In this document: positions 49,454 through 61,462 of the stretch, piece by piece | How the letters are laid out: each line of letters starts with the position of its first letter | Position numbering within the stretch: the stretch's first letter is position 1 | Origin: Seriola aureovittata | Taxonomy: Eukaryota > Chordata > Actinopteri > Carangiformes > Carangidae | DNA length: 64,000 bases | Assembly: GCF_021018895.1 (NCBI RefSeq) | Contig: NC_079375.1 | Span: 62,001 to 126,000 of the forward strand | Reading direction: 5' to 3' | The notes under the pieces: generated by a model | Seen by the model: the letters and a program-made list of their open reading frames with translations, nothing else | Databases searched by the model: none | Told to the model about the DNA's origin: nothing | Made by a program: the position numbers and the translations under genes

Positions 49454-50709
49454 AAATACTTGTCTAGCACAGCAATCAACTCCTAGGTAAAAACAGATGG
49501 CCCTTTAGGTAATACAGCTTTCCAATTGAGAAACAAAGATGAAAATACAGAAACTGAAATATTATAAAATATTATAAAATATTAAAATATTTTCCCATGT
49601 TTACCTTGCATGACAAAAAGCTACAATTTCAGAAGTGCAGAAGTATAATTTACAGGACAATAGAAATCATGTGCTTGGATTATTCAAAGCCTGCACATGA
49701 TTGTTGTTATGGAGCTGTTGGCTACAGTGTGTGTTTCAGTATTGATCGTTTGTAAGTATGCAGTACTGTAATTTAGTTATAAATATAATGTAATGTAAAT
49801 GTAATATGATTGTTGTTACATTTGTATTCACAGCATCTTATGTCAGTATTTCTTGTGTTTAATGTCTAGTGCCACCAGAACAATCAATAGTGTGGTAGCA
49901 TGGAAAAAGTCTCATTAAAGGTTTTAATCAGGGTGGAAGTCACAAAAGGAAAAACGATACATCATACAACAACAATACATGGTAAAGGCGGGCAGTGAAT
50001 GAATGACTGCATGAATGCATGAATGAACTGTGACAGCATCATGTTCAAGTGGTTGTTGTCCCTCGCTCTCATTTTGAGCTTGAACTTGCAGTTTCTTTGA
50101 ATCTGCCATTGCAAAAGCAGATTTATGTGGTATGGAGCCAAAATAGGACCTAGGAATTATTCTCTTGTAATTGAAAAACTCAAATTTGAAACTGAAAGTT
50201 CAAGTTTTGATCTTGAACTTTGAAAAATACAACAATGAATTCAAGTTATACATAAGTGTAGGATATGCTTTTTCAATTTAAATATAATTTTGATTCAATT
50301 CTGAAATTTCTTTTGAATAAATTATTTATTTTCATTTTTCACTTTCATATATATTTTGATATTTGAGGTCTTATTTTTTTCAGTTGCAGATTTAGTTTTT
50401 TCTGGCATCAACTTAGAGGGGCGTGGAATAATTAGTGAAAGCATAACAAACAGAGACTGAGGACCTTCCTCAATTATTTTGTCTTCAGGAAACGTAGGCA
50501 CTGTAAGAAGTATGACCCCAACACATTCTATATTTTTTCATGTGATTGGCAGTGAAAAAAATGACAAAGCTGCATTTAGCGAGTTGTTTTAGACCGCACA
50601 TCACAGAAAGAAATAAACTATGCCAGATTGGGCAGTTCAACAGCCACTTTTTATGAGTTGTCGTTTCTCACTTCCACATACCATGAACGCAGCGTAGTGT
50701 CCGCTTGTG

Positions 50710-50751
50710 ATGGCGTCCTCTTCTGCAGGACAACCTTCTGGAGCCAGCAAG
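50710..50751 (+). CDS. candidate first coding exon, gene unknown
   Basis: An ATG in a reasonable context opens a 14-codon frame, MASSSAGQPSGASK, that ends at a strong donor (AAG|GTAAGA). No matching downstream exon was found before or after the Kolobok-like insert starting 60 bp later. It could be a real first exon separated from its gene by transposons, part of an unrecognised element, or chance. Confidence 0.25.
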
Positions 50752-50812
50752 GTAAGAAATATTAGCTAATTTTGAATATCTGAATTTTTCTATAATTTAG
50801 AAACAAGTTTAA

Positions 50813-53800
50813 AGGGGACCTATTATGCAAAATGCACTTTTCCATGGTTTTCTATCGGTAGTATGTGTCCCTGGCGTGTCTACGGACCCCCCAAACATGA
50901 GAAAAGTCCATCCTCTCCGTCTTTTGCTTTCTCCACCTTTCAAGAAATGTGTGCTCAAACGAGCGGATTGGAGATTCGCCCCTGGTGACGTCAAGAAGGG
51001 CGATGCCCCTCCCCCCGGACGGGTGACGCTCCCCGAGCTAGGTGTGTGTTCCGCCCACTGAGTCCGTGTTACAGACGGTATCGTTACTTCCCTCGCGAAC
51101 ACCGGCTTTCGGTAGAACAATGTCGAAGGTACGAGCGAAACACAGTAGTTGCTTTGTTGTTGGCTGCACAAACCAACACAGAAGTCTTTTTTAACCCCTA
51201 CGCCCGAGGATCTGAAGACCCAGTGGATTCATTTTATTTTTGATGGAAATGTTCCCGCTCCAACTCCGAAAGTGTTGTACGTGTGTGCTAACCGTTTCAC
51301 CTAGGACTGCTTTCTCAACGAGGGCCAGTACAATGCAGGATTTCCTACAAGTCTGAAGATAAAGCCTGGATCAGTACCGACTGTGCGTGACCCAACTTTG
51401 AACTTCGGAGCTGTAAGTTTTACCATTTTATGTTGCTTTACTGTTTGTTCACGAGAGCCTGTTGCGTGTGTTGTTAGCATGGCAGCTAACGTGGCTAACG
51501 TTTAGTGTCGTCGACACGCAGCCGGGTATAGCTGGGTACAGATTGTATGTAATTCTTCTGCTTGGTATCGCCGTGTGACATTGATTAGAGCCACCCTGTT
51601 AAATGTATTATACTTTAAAGGCGTTTTAGCTGTAAAGTCAAGCCGGTAAAATTCGGACTAAATATCGGCTCTGTAGTGATTAGCGTAGGTGTCCGGGCTT
51701 GTTTATTAGTGCTGTGAAAGTTATTATTGAGAGTCATGCCTTATAACGGCCGTTTTAACGTTTATATCATGTTCACAGATACAGTGCCTGTAGGGAATAT
51801 CTAGATAAGCGCAGAGCTAAGGGGATATGTCCGAGGGGATAGTCTATAATACACATTTTTGCATCTTGCACATATAGTGAGCTATTTGCAGCATTTACAA
51901 GCTATTGACAACCCAGTTTACACATAATTGAGAGCATCTGTTATCATTCTTGCACTGTTTGCAGCTGTTGCCATAACTACACATTTGAGGAGATGTTGGT
52001 GTAACCTCTGTTTCCTCTGTTCAGGCCATCTATACAGCTTCCTGCAACAGGGGATGTTGCATGCCAGACTGACCCACTGCAGGCACACAGTTATCCTTGA
52101 AGAGTCTTCAGCCTCACATCAGAAGTACAGGTCTGTAGCCATCTGAAGTGCATCTACTTTTGATAAACCTAACAGTCATTTATCAGTCTTGGAATAATGT
52201 GCAGGTAAATGAAGCTGTGGTTACTTAGAACTTGTGAGAGTGTGTAGGCTAAGGTTTCTGTCATCATCTGTCACCTGGCTGCCATGTACTACAATGAAAA
52301 TGCTGACCGACCACAAGCCCAAACAAAAGTTCAAGGTCCAATTTCCAAAGGCCATGAAGGGAGAATGCAGAGCTACACCAGTTAAGACTGAGGCGACATT
52401 CTATAAGTGTTATATTATTTTATTTTTCAACCAAAAAATGTTTTGTACACATTGTATTAAATATTGCACATATAATGTTATGACAGTTCCATCAACAACA
52501 AAATACAGTAAAGATGAATTTTTGAAACAGACTCAGTCATTGTTTTGTAAAAAAAAAAAAGTGAAAAATGTAAACAAAATCTTTTGTGTTTTATCAAACA
52601 GGGAATGTGGTGGACCTCATATTTGAAAAAGTCTTTGTGACCTGGGACCATACACAGAAGCTGCTTTGGCCATCCCCATCCCAGAGGACCTCACTGCACA
52701 GTTCGAGCGGCCTGAGAAGGAGGAGGTCATATCCAGCTCTGTGTCCCGGTTCTATCATGGGCCAGTCTAAAACCCACATACAGGCCTGTGGCGTCAGGAA
52801 ACACGGCATGGATGCGTAGGACCACGCAGGCTGGAATGACGATCCAGATTCTGCAACCAAGGAAGCCCCAGCTCACAAAGCTCCTATAGGCTAGATACCT
52901 GTACTGACTAAAACAACTGGACAGGGCATTTAGTCTTGCAAACATATATCTATGTTGTGTCTCACAATTTTTTTTTATGGATCCAGTGAATCCTACAGTT
53001 TTTTTATCATCACTGATTATAAGTGCCTCATTTGATGTAAATAAATGCTTGATTGTTACTAAAGAAATGACTCCTCTGAATTCATATATTATATGCATAC
53101 AATCTGCTGATAGAAGAACTTTACAAATCAAAGAGCAGCTAAACTAATTTATTTGAGGGTGTGTTACTCTATTTGTGGTGTGTTATTACCATTGTAAAAT
53201 TATGTGCACTGAAGTAAAACAAGACTGTCTAACATCTTTTATTTAGATTGAAACTATGTTTTTTACAAAGAATCAAAACGTACTGGTGTATTCCTCTCAA
53301 CCGTAAAGGACCATAGTCAGTGCGGTACATGTTGCAGGCAGAACACATTGAGGCAGAGCGGCTCCAACCCAGGACGGTCTACCATACATGGTAAATCTTC
53401 CACGATCTCCCTTAGCCATCTGGTAACCTACAGTTAATTGCAAATGGTAAATTCTATGGTTGATTATAAATGTAATGTAATCAAAACAAATTAGTGATTA
53501 GTTTGTCCAGTGAGAATGCTACCTGTGGTATCTCCTAGCAGCAGATGTTCTCAGCTTCTGTGGGCATGGTTGCACAGTTTCCACAGGAGCACCTGTCCAA
53601 AATATAGAGAAAAATGGTAACATTCACCAAAATATAAAGCTTATGAAATTCAAACACTGACAGACAGTGGAGCTAAGGTGGGTAAGAAGTAAGCTTGGCT
53701 ACATATCAAGTGCATATAACAGAGGTAATTTATAACATGTCACTTATTGCATATAATGTGGAGCTTGACAACAGTGTAGTGTAGAAAACTGCACAGTTCA

Positions 53801-54603
53801 GTCTTTGACTAAAGTTTACTGTTGCTGTCAGACATGTTTATGCTGATTTACAGCTTTCATTGTAATACACAAAATAAATTTACTACATAAAGGAAGATGT
53901 CATGATGAGCATCACTGCAAGTAAAAAATTATTTACTTTGTCAGCACAAATATCTGACTAGTACTGACATTGAACACCTGTAGCAGTCTACATACAACAA
54001 ACATTTTCAGACTGTAAAAGTATATCTAAGGAGTCATGACAGATAACTACATTACACTATTCACAATAGTGCTTATTTACCAAAAGAGCTCCCAGTAATG
54101 ACGAGACAGTAACAGTTAGCATTAGCTACCTAGCTACATGTTAGTAACTGTGTGCCAGCTCTCATCAACAAACTCAAAATGTAATGTCAAAATACACAAA
54201 ATTGGTTACCAACCATTCAGAAACGTCCTGCTGCAGTTGTAGAGTTTGAACTTCTTCAGCAGCCTCTCCCTCTGGCTCAGATTCTGGATAAAAGTCGTGT
54301 GGTTGAACCAAATCTCTACCGACGGCAGGTTGCCGGTCACGGTCACCGTAAACATTGGAGCACGGTGCTAGAAGCCCGAACGGCATCCCCTTCCGGAGAG
54401 GGGCGTGGTCAGGCACAGCTCATTGCATTTAAAGCTACAGACACAGAAACAGCCTGTTCTGAACAGGGCTGAAAAAGAGGGGTTTACAGGCATGCTGAAA
54501 TATAGGATCGGAGTGGATTTTTTAGCAAAAAGCTTCAAATACATGCTTTGGGGACCTCTGAGACTTATTCAAACTTGTTGAAAAGGAGCATAATATGTCC
54601 CCT
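50813..54603 (+). mobile_element. Kolobok-like THAP transposon, copy 2 (inverted relative to copy 1)
   Basis: 3791 bp between TTAA sites (50809-50812 and 54604-54607), with ends AGGGGACCTATTATGC and GCATAATATGTCCCCT. It is collinear with copy 1 in reverse orientation at high identity; in the THAP exon only scattered differences are seen. It holds an additional segment (about 54140-54420) absent from copy 1, including a minus-strand 80-codon frame with acidic text (YPESEPEGEAAEEVQTLQLQ) of unknown meaning. No long transposase frame remains. Confidence 0.75.
51120..51412 (+). pseudogene. THAP zinc-finger exon, copy 2 (disabled)
   Basis: The same [20 protein letters not shown] start as copy 1, but the T run downstream has 6 bases where copy 1 has 8, so the frames differ and a TAA follows at once. 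Further on, the His of the C-x2-H pair reads CGT (Arg), from GCTAACCGTTTCAC against GCTAACCATTTCAC. The next codons contain TAG (CACCTAGGAC against CACCTCGGAC). The exon ends at a GTAAGT donor. Its lesions are not those of copy 1. Confidence 0.65.
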
Positions 54604-54607
54604 TTAA

Positions 54608-55908
54608 TTCAGCTTTGTTGATATTATTCCTTTCCTTCCTCAGAGCATACACAGAGATTTTTTAAATCAATATTCAAGGGAATATAAATTAAAATTAAAA
54701 AATTTGATTTGATTTTACATGTGATTTTGCTACACATTGTAATGTCTGAAATGTAATGTTATGTGAGCAACAACTCACAAAATCAGTAAAAAATAGTAAT
54801 TACAATATTGGGTTGAAACAATCTCATGATTCTGCTGAAATTGAGGCCTTGTTCGTCATCGATTACATGTTTCTCTGAATAATGATACAAGCTTGGATAT
54901 GAAGCTTTAGTGGAAACTGTCTCATACATCATACATAACAGTCTATATCTCATCTCTGCCTCAAGCCTCCTGTTTTAATCCAGTGGCTACCGGTTGTTAA
55001 TACGTGGTGTCAAAAAGCTGGGGCCTCCCCTGCAGGGAGTAGCTGATGATGATGAGAGGAAGAGAGGAAAAAGCATGCTGACCAGGGGTCCATGGCAGCT
55101 GGCAACTCAGGGGAGAAAATGGAAGAGCTCATCTGGTCTCGAGCAGCAGCTGGAACAAGACCTGTCCTGTGAAGAACACTGACAGATGAATATACAGCAC
55201 CACTTGCAAGAGATACAGCTCCAGGTGAGTGACAACCATCTCAGAGAGAACCAGAACTCGTCTTTAAAGAAGCACTTAAAACTCAAAGGTTTCGGCTATG
55301 GACACCCAGAGCTTCAAGTGTGGATCAGTGATACAACCGTTAGATGGCAGAAAGCAGCTCAGGTGTGTCCAGTCATCATGGCAGATAGAAGACCACACAT
55401 GACACCTTTGAGGCATCAAAGGCCTTAGGAGAGGATAAGCTGTTCGCCTGCAGCCGGAGGCTGAGGAGACCAGAGGAGATGATAGTCAGCAGATTGAGAG
55501 GGGGGAGACATGGTTGAAGAAATTAAGTTAATGTGAAGGGATTGTAAAATGAGTAACCACCACCAGTTATATGCATGACTTACCCTGTGGGTCATGAGAC
55601 CTGAGAGATATTTGAACAGATTTCCTGCATTGGAACACTTAACCTGAAGGAGACATGAGTACAAACCTGAGTATAAGTGATTGCTTTGACCACATTTTTA
55701 AAAGCACTTGTTTTGGTTATCAGGACTTAGACGCGGGAAAACTTTAAAATTTTCTCAGAGAGGAGATGATGCGCTAGAGCTTCATCTTGCTTTAGAAAAT
55801 TTTAATCTTGGAGTGAAGGACTGAGTGAAGACATGTTGTGGAGCTCCTCCACTGAACTTTAACATAATTTTCATATACATCGCAACTTAATTTTCAAAGT
55901 AATTCACA
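54608..55908. other. stretch upstream of the L1-type ORF1, unidentified
   Basis: Frames at 54994-55430 lack known motifs. The part after about 55680 may be the 5' UTR of the L1-type element that follows. Confidence 0.3.
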
Positions 55909-56384
55909 TTGCTCCTGTCACTGATTACCAACTTAGTTTTAAAGTCTGGGAAGTACAAGCTCAATGGGGGAAAATGCAAGTCAACAAAAGCGACTGACAA
56001 CTCCCCGCCAGCAAGCCAAACAACAGGTAAAATGGTGGAGCTAAACATAGAGGTGAAAGCTCTACTGGCGGAGTGTATGGCTGAATTCCACGCAACTGCT
56101 CTATGCGCAAAGAAGTAGTTAAAGAACTTTACTCCATGGTGACATTACAAACAACAGTGGCTGACCATGCAAATAAAATCGCTGCCCTGGATATCTCACA
56201 AAATTTAGTTACAGACAGGCTGGTGGACCTGGAGATTCATTGCGCTGCTCTAGCCACAAACAATGCCAAGCTCAAGGCCACAGTGGTTGACCTGGAAAAT
56301 CGCTCCCATCGACAAAACATATATGTGATTGGCATACCTGAGGACGAAGAGGGCTCCAATCCAACTGCCTTTATAGGTCCCTTC
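55909..56384 (+). pseudogene. L1-type LINE ORF1, 5' part, split by a Gypsy element
   Basis: First frame: GKYKLNGGKCKSTKATDNSP to ALCAKK. Shifted frame: KEVVKELYSMVTLQTTVADH, ALATNNAKLKATVVDLENRS and then HRQNIYVIGIPEDEEGSNPT. The coiled-coil followed by ENRSHRQN..V.GIPE is the signature of L1 ORF1 (transposase_22 type), an RNA-binding chaperone. One frameshift occurs near 56100. The frame is interrupted at 56384 by the Gypsy insertion and resumes after 61419 as LKKILGGKILQAE. Confidence 0.65.
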
Positions 56385-59300
56385 TGTCACGACTGAGCAA
56401 GAACGTGAATCCAAACGCACGACTCAAGACAAAAAGTACAAAAAAATAAACAATCTTTATTGAAAAAAGTACCAACACAAAATCACTCACTAAGGAGGCA
56501 TAAAACTACTTGATAAAGTATCAACACAAAATCACTCACTACGGAGGCATAAAACTACTAACAAAAAATCACTCTTGATAGAGGAAAACAAGTTCGTGAA
56601 ATAAATAACAAGGATAGCACTAGAGTTCCTAGGAACCTGACGTGGCTTGGATATCGTGAGAAATGGCTTGGCTGTCTGAAATAAGCAAGACGAACTAGCA
56701 CAGGACAAAGGAAGACACAGACTCTAAATAGACACAAGGTAAGGGGACACAGGTGGAGACAATCAGGGAGGGGCAGGCAATCAGACACACGGGGGAAGGA
56801 GCAAGTTATCTGACACGAGAGGGAAGTAAGATTTCAAAATAAAACAGGAAGTCACGTGACAGCATAAAGACAGGACAACACAAAAGTAACTTAACATAAA
56901 TTCTTGGACATGACAGTACCCCCCCCTCTAGGGACGGCTCCTGACGGACCAGACAGATGAGGATGACGAGCATAAAAGTCAGTGACGAGATCAGGATCCA
57001 CAATGAAACTAGCCGGAACCCAGGACCGCTCCTCCGGACCGTAACCCTCCCAATCCACCAAGACCTGCCGGCCCCGGCCCCTGTTGCGCACAGCCAGAAG
57101 CGCCTTAACGGTGTAGACTGGACCACCTTCAACCATCCGGGGGGGGGGGGGGGGAGCAGAGACAGGGACCATGGGACTGTCTTTGACCGGTTTCACTCGG
57201 CTGACATGGAAGGTAGGATGGACTCGCAGGGACCGGGGCAGGCGCAGACGGACGGAGGAGGGACCGATGATCTTGGACACTGGGTAGGGGCCCACGAACC
57301 GAGGAGCCAGTTTTCTGGAGGCGACATGGAGGGGTAAGTTCTTTGTAGAAAGCCATACCTTCTGGCCAGGCACGTACTCCGGAGCGGGTCGGCGCTTCCG
57401 GTCCGCAGCCGTCTTCATGCGGTTCGCACTGCGCAGGAGGACCTTGCAGGCAGCTGCCCAGATGCGCCGGCAACGCCGGACCATGGCGTGAGCAGATGGG
57501 ACCGTGACCTCTCTCTCCGTCTCAGAAAAGACAGGGGGCTGGTAGCCGAAGACACACTGAAATGGAGACATGCCCGTGGCCGAGGTGGGGAGCGAGTTGT
57601 GGGCATATTCCACCCACACCAAATGCTTGCTCCAGGAAGCCTGGTTTTGAGACACCAGGCACCGAAGGCAGGTCTCCAGCTCCTGATTGAGGCGTTCCGT
57701 CTGGTCGTTCGACTCCGGATGATACCCCGAGGTGAGGTTGACGGAGGCTCCGATCAGCTTGCAGAACTCCTTCCAGAATCTGGAGACGAACTGGGGCCCC
57801 CGATCTGAAACAATGTCTTTGGGAAAACCATGGATGCGAAATATCTGCATCATCATGATGTCTGCAGTCTCTTTAGCCTGCCTCTTTAGCCACACGGTGC
57901 AGTGGTAGGATGGGCTCAGGCTCCTTGGCAACAGGCACGGGGTCGAACAGACGGGACAAGGCGTCGGGCTTAGTGTTCTGGGAGCCCGGTCTGTAAGACA
58001 AAACAAAGTTAAAACGACTAAAAAACAAAGTCCACCTGGCTTGACGTGAGCTCAGTCTTTTTGCTGTGCGAATGTACTCAAGGTTCTTATGGTCCGTCCA
58101 TACAATGAAAGGGTGCTGTGCACCTTCCAACCAATGTCTCCATTCTTCCAGAGCTATTTTAACCGCCAACAATTCTCGGTTCCCAACGTCATAATTCCTC
58201 TCAGCTGATGAAAGCTTCCGTGACAGGAAGGCGCAAGGGTGGAGCTTGTTGTCCTTCTCGGAGTGCTGGGAGAGAACTGCACCCACCCCGTTATTGGAGG
58301 CGTCCACCTCCACCACGAATTGACGGCTGGGGTCAGGAACAGTGAGGATGGGGGCGGTGGTGAACCTGACTTTGAGCTGCTGGAAGGCCTCTTCAGCTTG
58401 AGAGGACAACTGGAACGGGGTCTGTGGAGTCGTGAGAGCATGGAGAGGTGCAGCTATGGCGCTGAAGTTTCTGATAAACCGTCTGTAAAAGTTAGCAAAT
58501 CCTAAGAATTGCTGAACCTTTTTACGGCTATCAGGTGTAGGCCATTGTGCCACAGCGCAAACTTTAGCCGGGTCCATTTGCATCTTCCCAGGGGCTATGA
58601 TGAAGCCAAGGAAAGACACAGTGTCGGCATGAAACATACTTTTCTCTGCTTTAACATACAGTTGGTTCTCCAGCAACCGCTGGAGAACTTGACGTACATG
58701 ATGCACATGAGAGTCTGAGTCTGGAGAATAGATTAGAATGTCATCCAAATACACATAGACAAAGTGATTCAAAAAGTCTCTAAGCACATCATTAATCATA
58801 TTTTGAAAGACAGCAGGAGCGTTAGTTAACCCAAAAGGCATCACCAAATATTCATAATGGCCACTGGGTGTGTTGAAGCCTGTTTTCCATTCATCCCCCT
58901 CTCGGATGCGAATCAGGTGATAGGCGTTTCTTAAGTCCAGTTTGGTGAATATGTGGGCCTGTTGAAGCTGATCGAACGCTGATGACATGAGTGGCAGAGG
59001 GTACCGATTCTTGATGGTAATGTCATTGAGTGGGCTATAGTCAATACATGGTCAAAGAGAGCCATCTTTCTTCCCCACAAAGAAGAACCTCGCCCCAGCC
59101 GGGGAAGAAGAGGGGCGAATGAGACCCGCTTTTAAGGAGGACTCAATATAGTCCGTCATGGCCTTCCTTTCAGGACCAGAAATGGAGTACAATCTCCCCT
59201 TAGGAATGGGGGCCCCTGGAATTAAATCAATAGGACAGTCATATGGTCTGTGGGGGGGAAGAGAAGTAGCCTTACTCTTGTTAAAGACCTCACTCAAATC

Positions 59301-61419
59301 ATGATAACAGTGCGGCACCTGAACCAGGTCGGGAGTGTCAGAGTAAGTGTCACAATTAACAGAAACAGTATTAAACAAAGTCTTCACACTTGGGTCATGA
59401 CATGACTTTAAACAATTGTCCATACAACTCTCGCCCCAGTTAACAACTCTCCCGGTTCCCCAGTCAATATGTGGGTTATGTTCATTTAACCATGGATAGC
59501 CCAAAATGAGAGAGCGCTGGGTGGAATGATACAAATGAAAACACATAAGTTCATGATGCTTATCAATTATAACAGTCAATGGCTCAGTCACATGAGTGAC
59601 ACGAAATAGCGGGCTCCCATCTAGGGCACTGGCCTCTATAGGTCGGGATAATGGCTCAGTCTTCAATTTCAGTTTAGTGGCCAGATTCCAATCCATGAGG
59701 CTCTCGTCTGCCCCTGAATCAATAAGTGCCCCTAGACAAACTGTATTTTCATGGTGCTTTACCTTGACTTCTGTCGGAACTCGTGGGGAAGGATCAGCGG
59801 AAGAAAAACGGCTCGCCAGAACCCTCCCCTCTACTGGCGAGCCTGCCCTTTTGCCGGACAAGCAGCTAGAAGGTGGCCCTGCTGCCCGCAATAGAAGCAT
59901 CTGCCCTCCTGCAGCCGACGACAGCGCTCCTCGGGGGACAATTTGGCTCGCCCCAACTGCATGGGCTCCTCTCCTTCCTCGAAGGAAGCTTGTCTCCGTG
60001 GAGGCGGTGATGGGAGACGCGAGGAACTCCGTCCGCTGGATGTAGGAGGTGCAGCAGGTCCCTGACGACGTCCAGCCTGTGACGTCATTCGGTTACGGCT
60101 CCGTTGACGGTCCTGTAATCGATTGTCCGTTCTGATGGCCAGAAAGATTAGTGCATCCAAATCCTTTGGCAGGTCAATGGGCACTAACAAGTCCTGAATC
60201 TGGTCAGAGTCCCTTTAAAAAAATATCCACCCGCTGCCAATGGCGAGGGTGCGAAAGCGGATGGCATAGTCACTCACAGAGTCCATACCTTGCTTGATGC
60301 AGCTCAACTCCCGTGCCTTTTCTCGGTCAGACGACAGGGGATCAAAGGCCCTCCTGAGAGCCTGCTTGAATTCCTCGAGGGATCCACAGATTGAAGAGTC
60401 CCGAGACCACTCAGCCGTGGCCCACGCTCTCGCCCTTCCGGTGAGATGTGAAATCATGAATGCCACTTTGGATCGCTCTGTAGGGAAGGCTGATGGCGAG
60501 TATTCATAATGCATTTCACAGTCTACCAGAAATGGTTGGCATCCTCCAGATTCACCGGAAAACTGTTCAGGAGGGGCGAGGCGGGAAGCTGAGGCATGAG
60601 ATATCGAGCCCGGCGGGACTCCAGCAGCCACCGGTGGTGATGAGGCAGTTGTATCAGGAGAGGAAGAGTCCTTCGTGAGGTGAGTGAGGACCTGATGAAC
60701 CTGTGCTGCCAGGAGGTTTACCTGGGTAACAATAGCCGTCTTGAAGTCCTCTTGGCCGCTTGTCAACTCCTTCATCCTGCTATGCAGAAAGGACATCTGG
60801 TCCTCCTGCTGATTCAGGCGAACATTTTGGGAGCGAATGGCTGCCGTTAACTCGTCTGAGTCGGCTGGATTCATGCTGGCTAGTTCGTAATGTCACGACT
60901 GAGCAAGAACGTGAATCCAAACGCACGACTCAAGACAAAAAGTACAAAAAAATAAACAATCTTTATTGAAAAAAGTACCAACACAAAATCACTCACTAAG
61001 GAGGCATAAAACTACTTGATAAAGTATCAACACAAAATCACTCACTACGGAGGCATAAAACTACTAACAAAAAATCACTCTTGATAGAGGAAAACAAGTT
61101 CGTGAAATAAATAACAAGGATAGCACTAGAGTTCCTAGGAACCTGACGTGGCTTGGATATCGTGAGAAATGGCTTGGCTGTCTGAAATAAGCAAGACGAA
61201 CTAGCACAGGACAAAGAAAGACACAGACTCTAAATAGACACAAGGTAAGGGGACACAGGTGGAGACAATCAGGGAGGGGCAGGCAATCAGACACACGGGG
61301 GAAGGAGCAAGTTATCTGACACGAGAGGGAAGTAAGATTTCAAAATAAAACAGGAAGTCACGACAGCATAAAGACAGGACAACACAAAAGTAACTTAACA
61401 TAAATTCTTGGACATGACA
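56385..61419 (-). mobile_element. young chromodomain Gypsy LTR retrotransposon, TSD CCTTC
   Basis: 5035 bp with LTRs 56385-56915 (531 bp) and 60891-61419 (529 bp), TG...CA. It is flanked by CCTTC at 56380-56384 and 61420-61424. By eye the LTRs differ by one substitution and one 2-bp indel, so insertion is recent. A polypurine tract (minus strand, AGAGGGGGGGTAC) abuts the 3' LTR at 56916. The coding order on minus is gag, CCHC, protease, RT, RNase H, integrase, chromodomain. Despite its youth it has a gag frameshift, an RT stop and an integrase deletion. Confidence 0.95.
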
Positions 61420-61462
61420 CCTTCCTGAAGAAAATCTTGGGTGGGAAAATACTTCAAGCAGA
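61420..61462 (+). pseudogene. L1-type ORF1 continuation after the Gypsy insertion
   Basis: After the repeated target CCTTC the frame reads FLKKILGGKILQAE then stop, the expected continuation of the L1 ORF1 broken at 56384. The Pao similarity starts immediately afterwards. Confidence 0.5.

Larger units (their letters stand above)
48249..50709. other. AT-rich stretch with microsatellites
   Basis: Contains AT and AC runs listed separately. No supported gene. Confidence 0.35.
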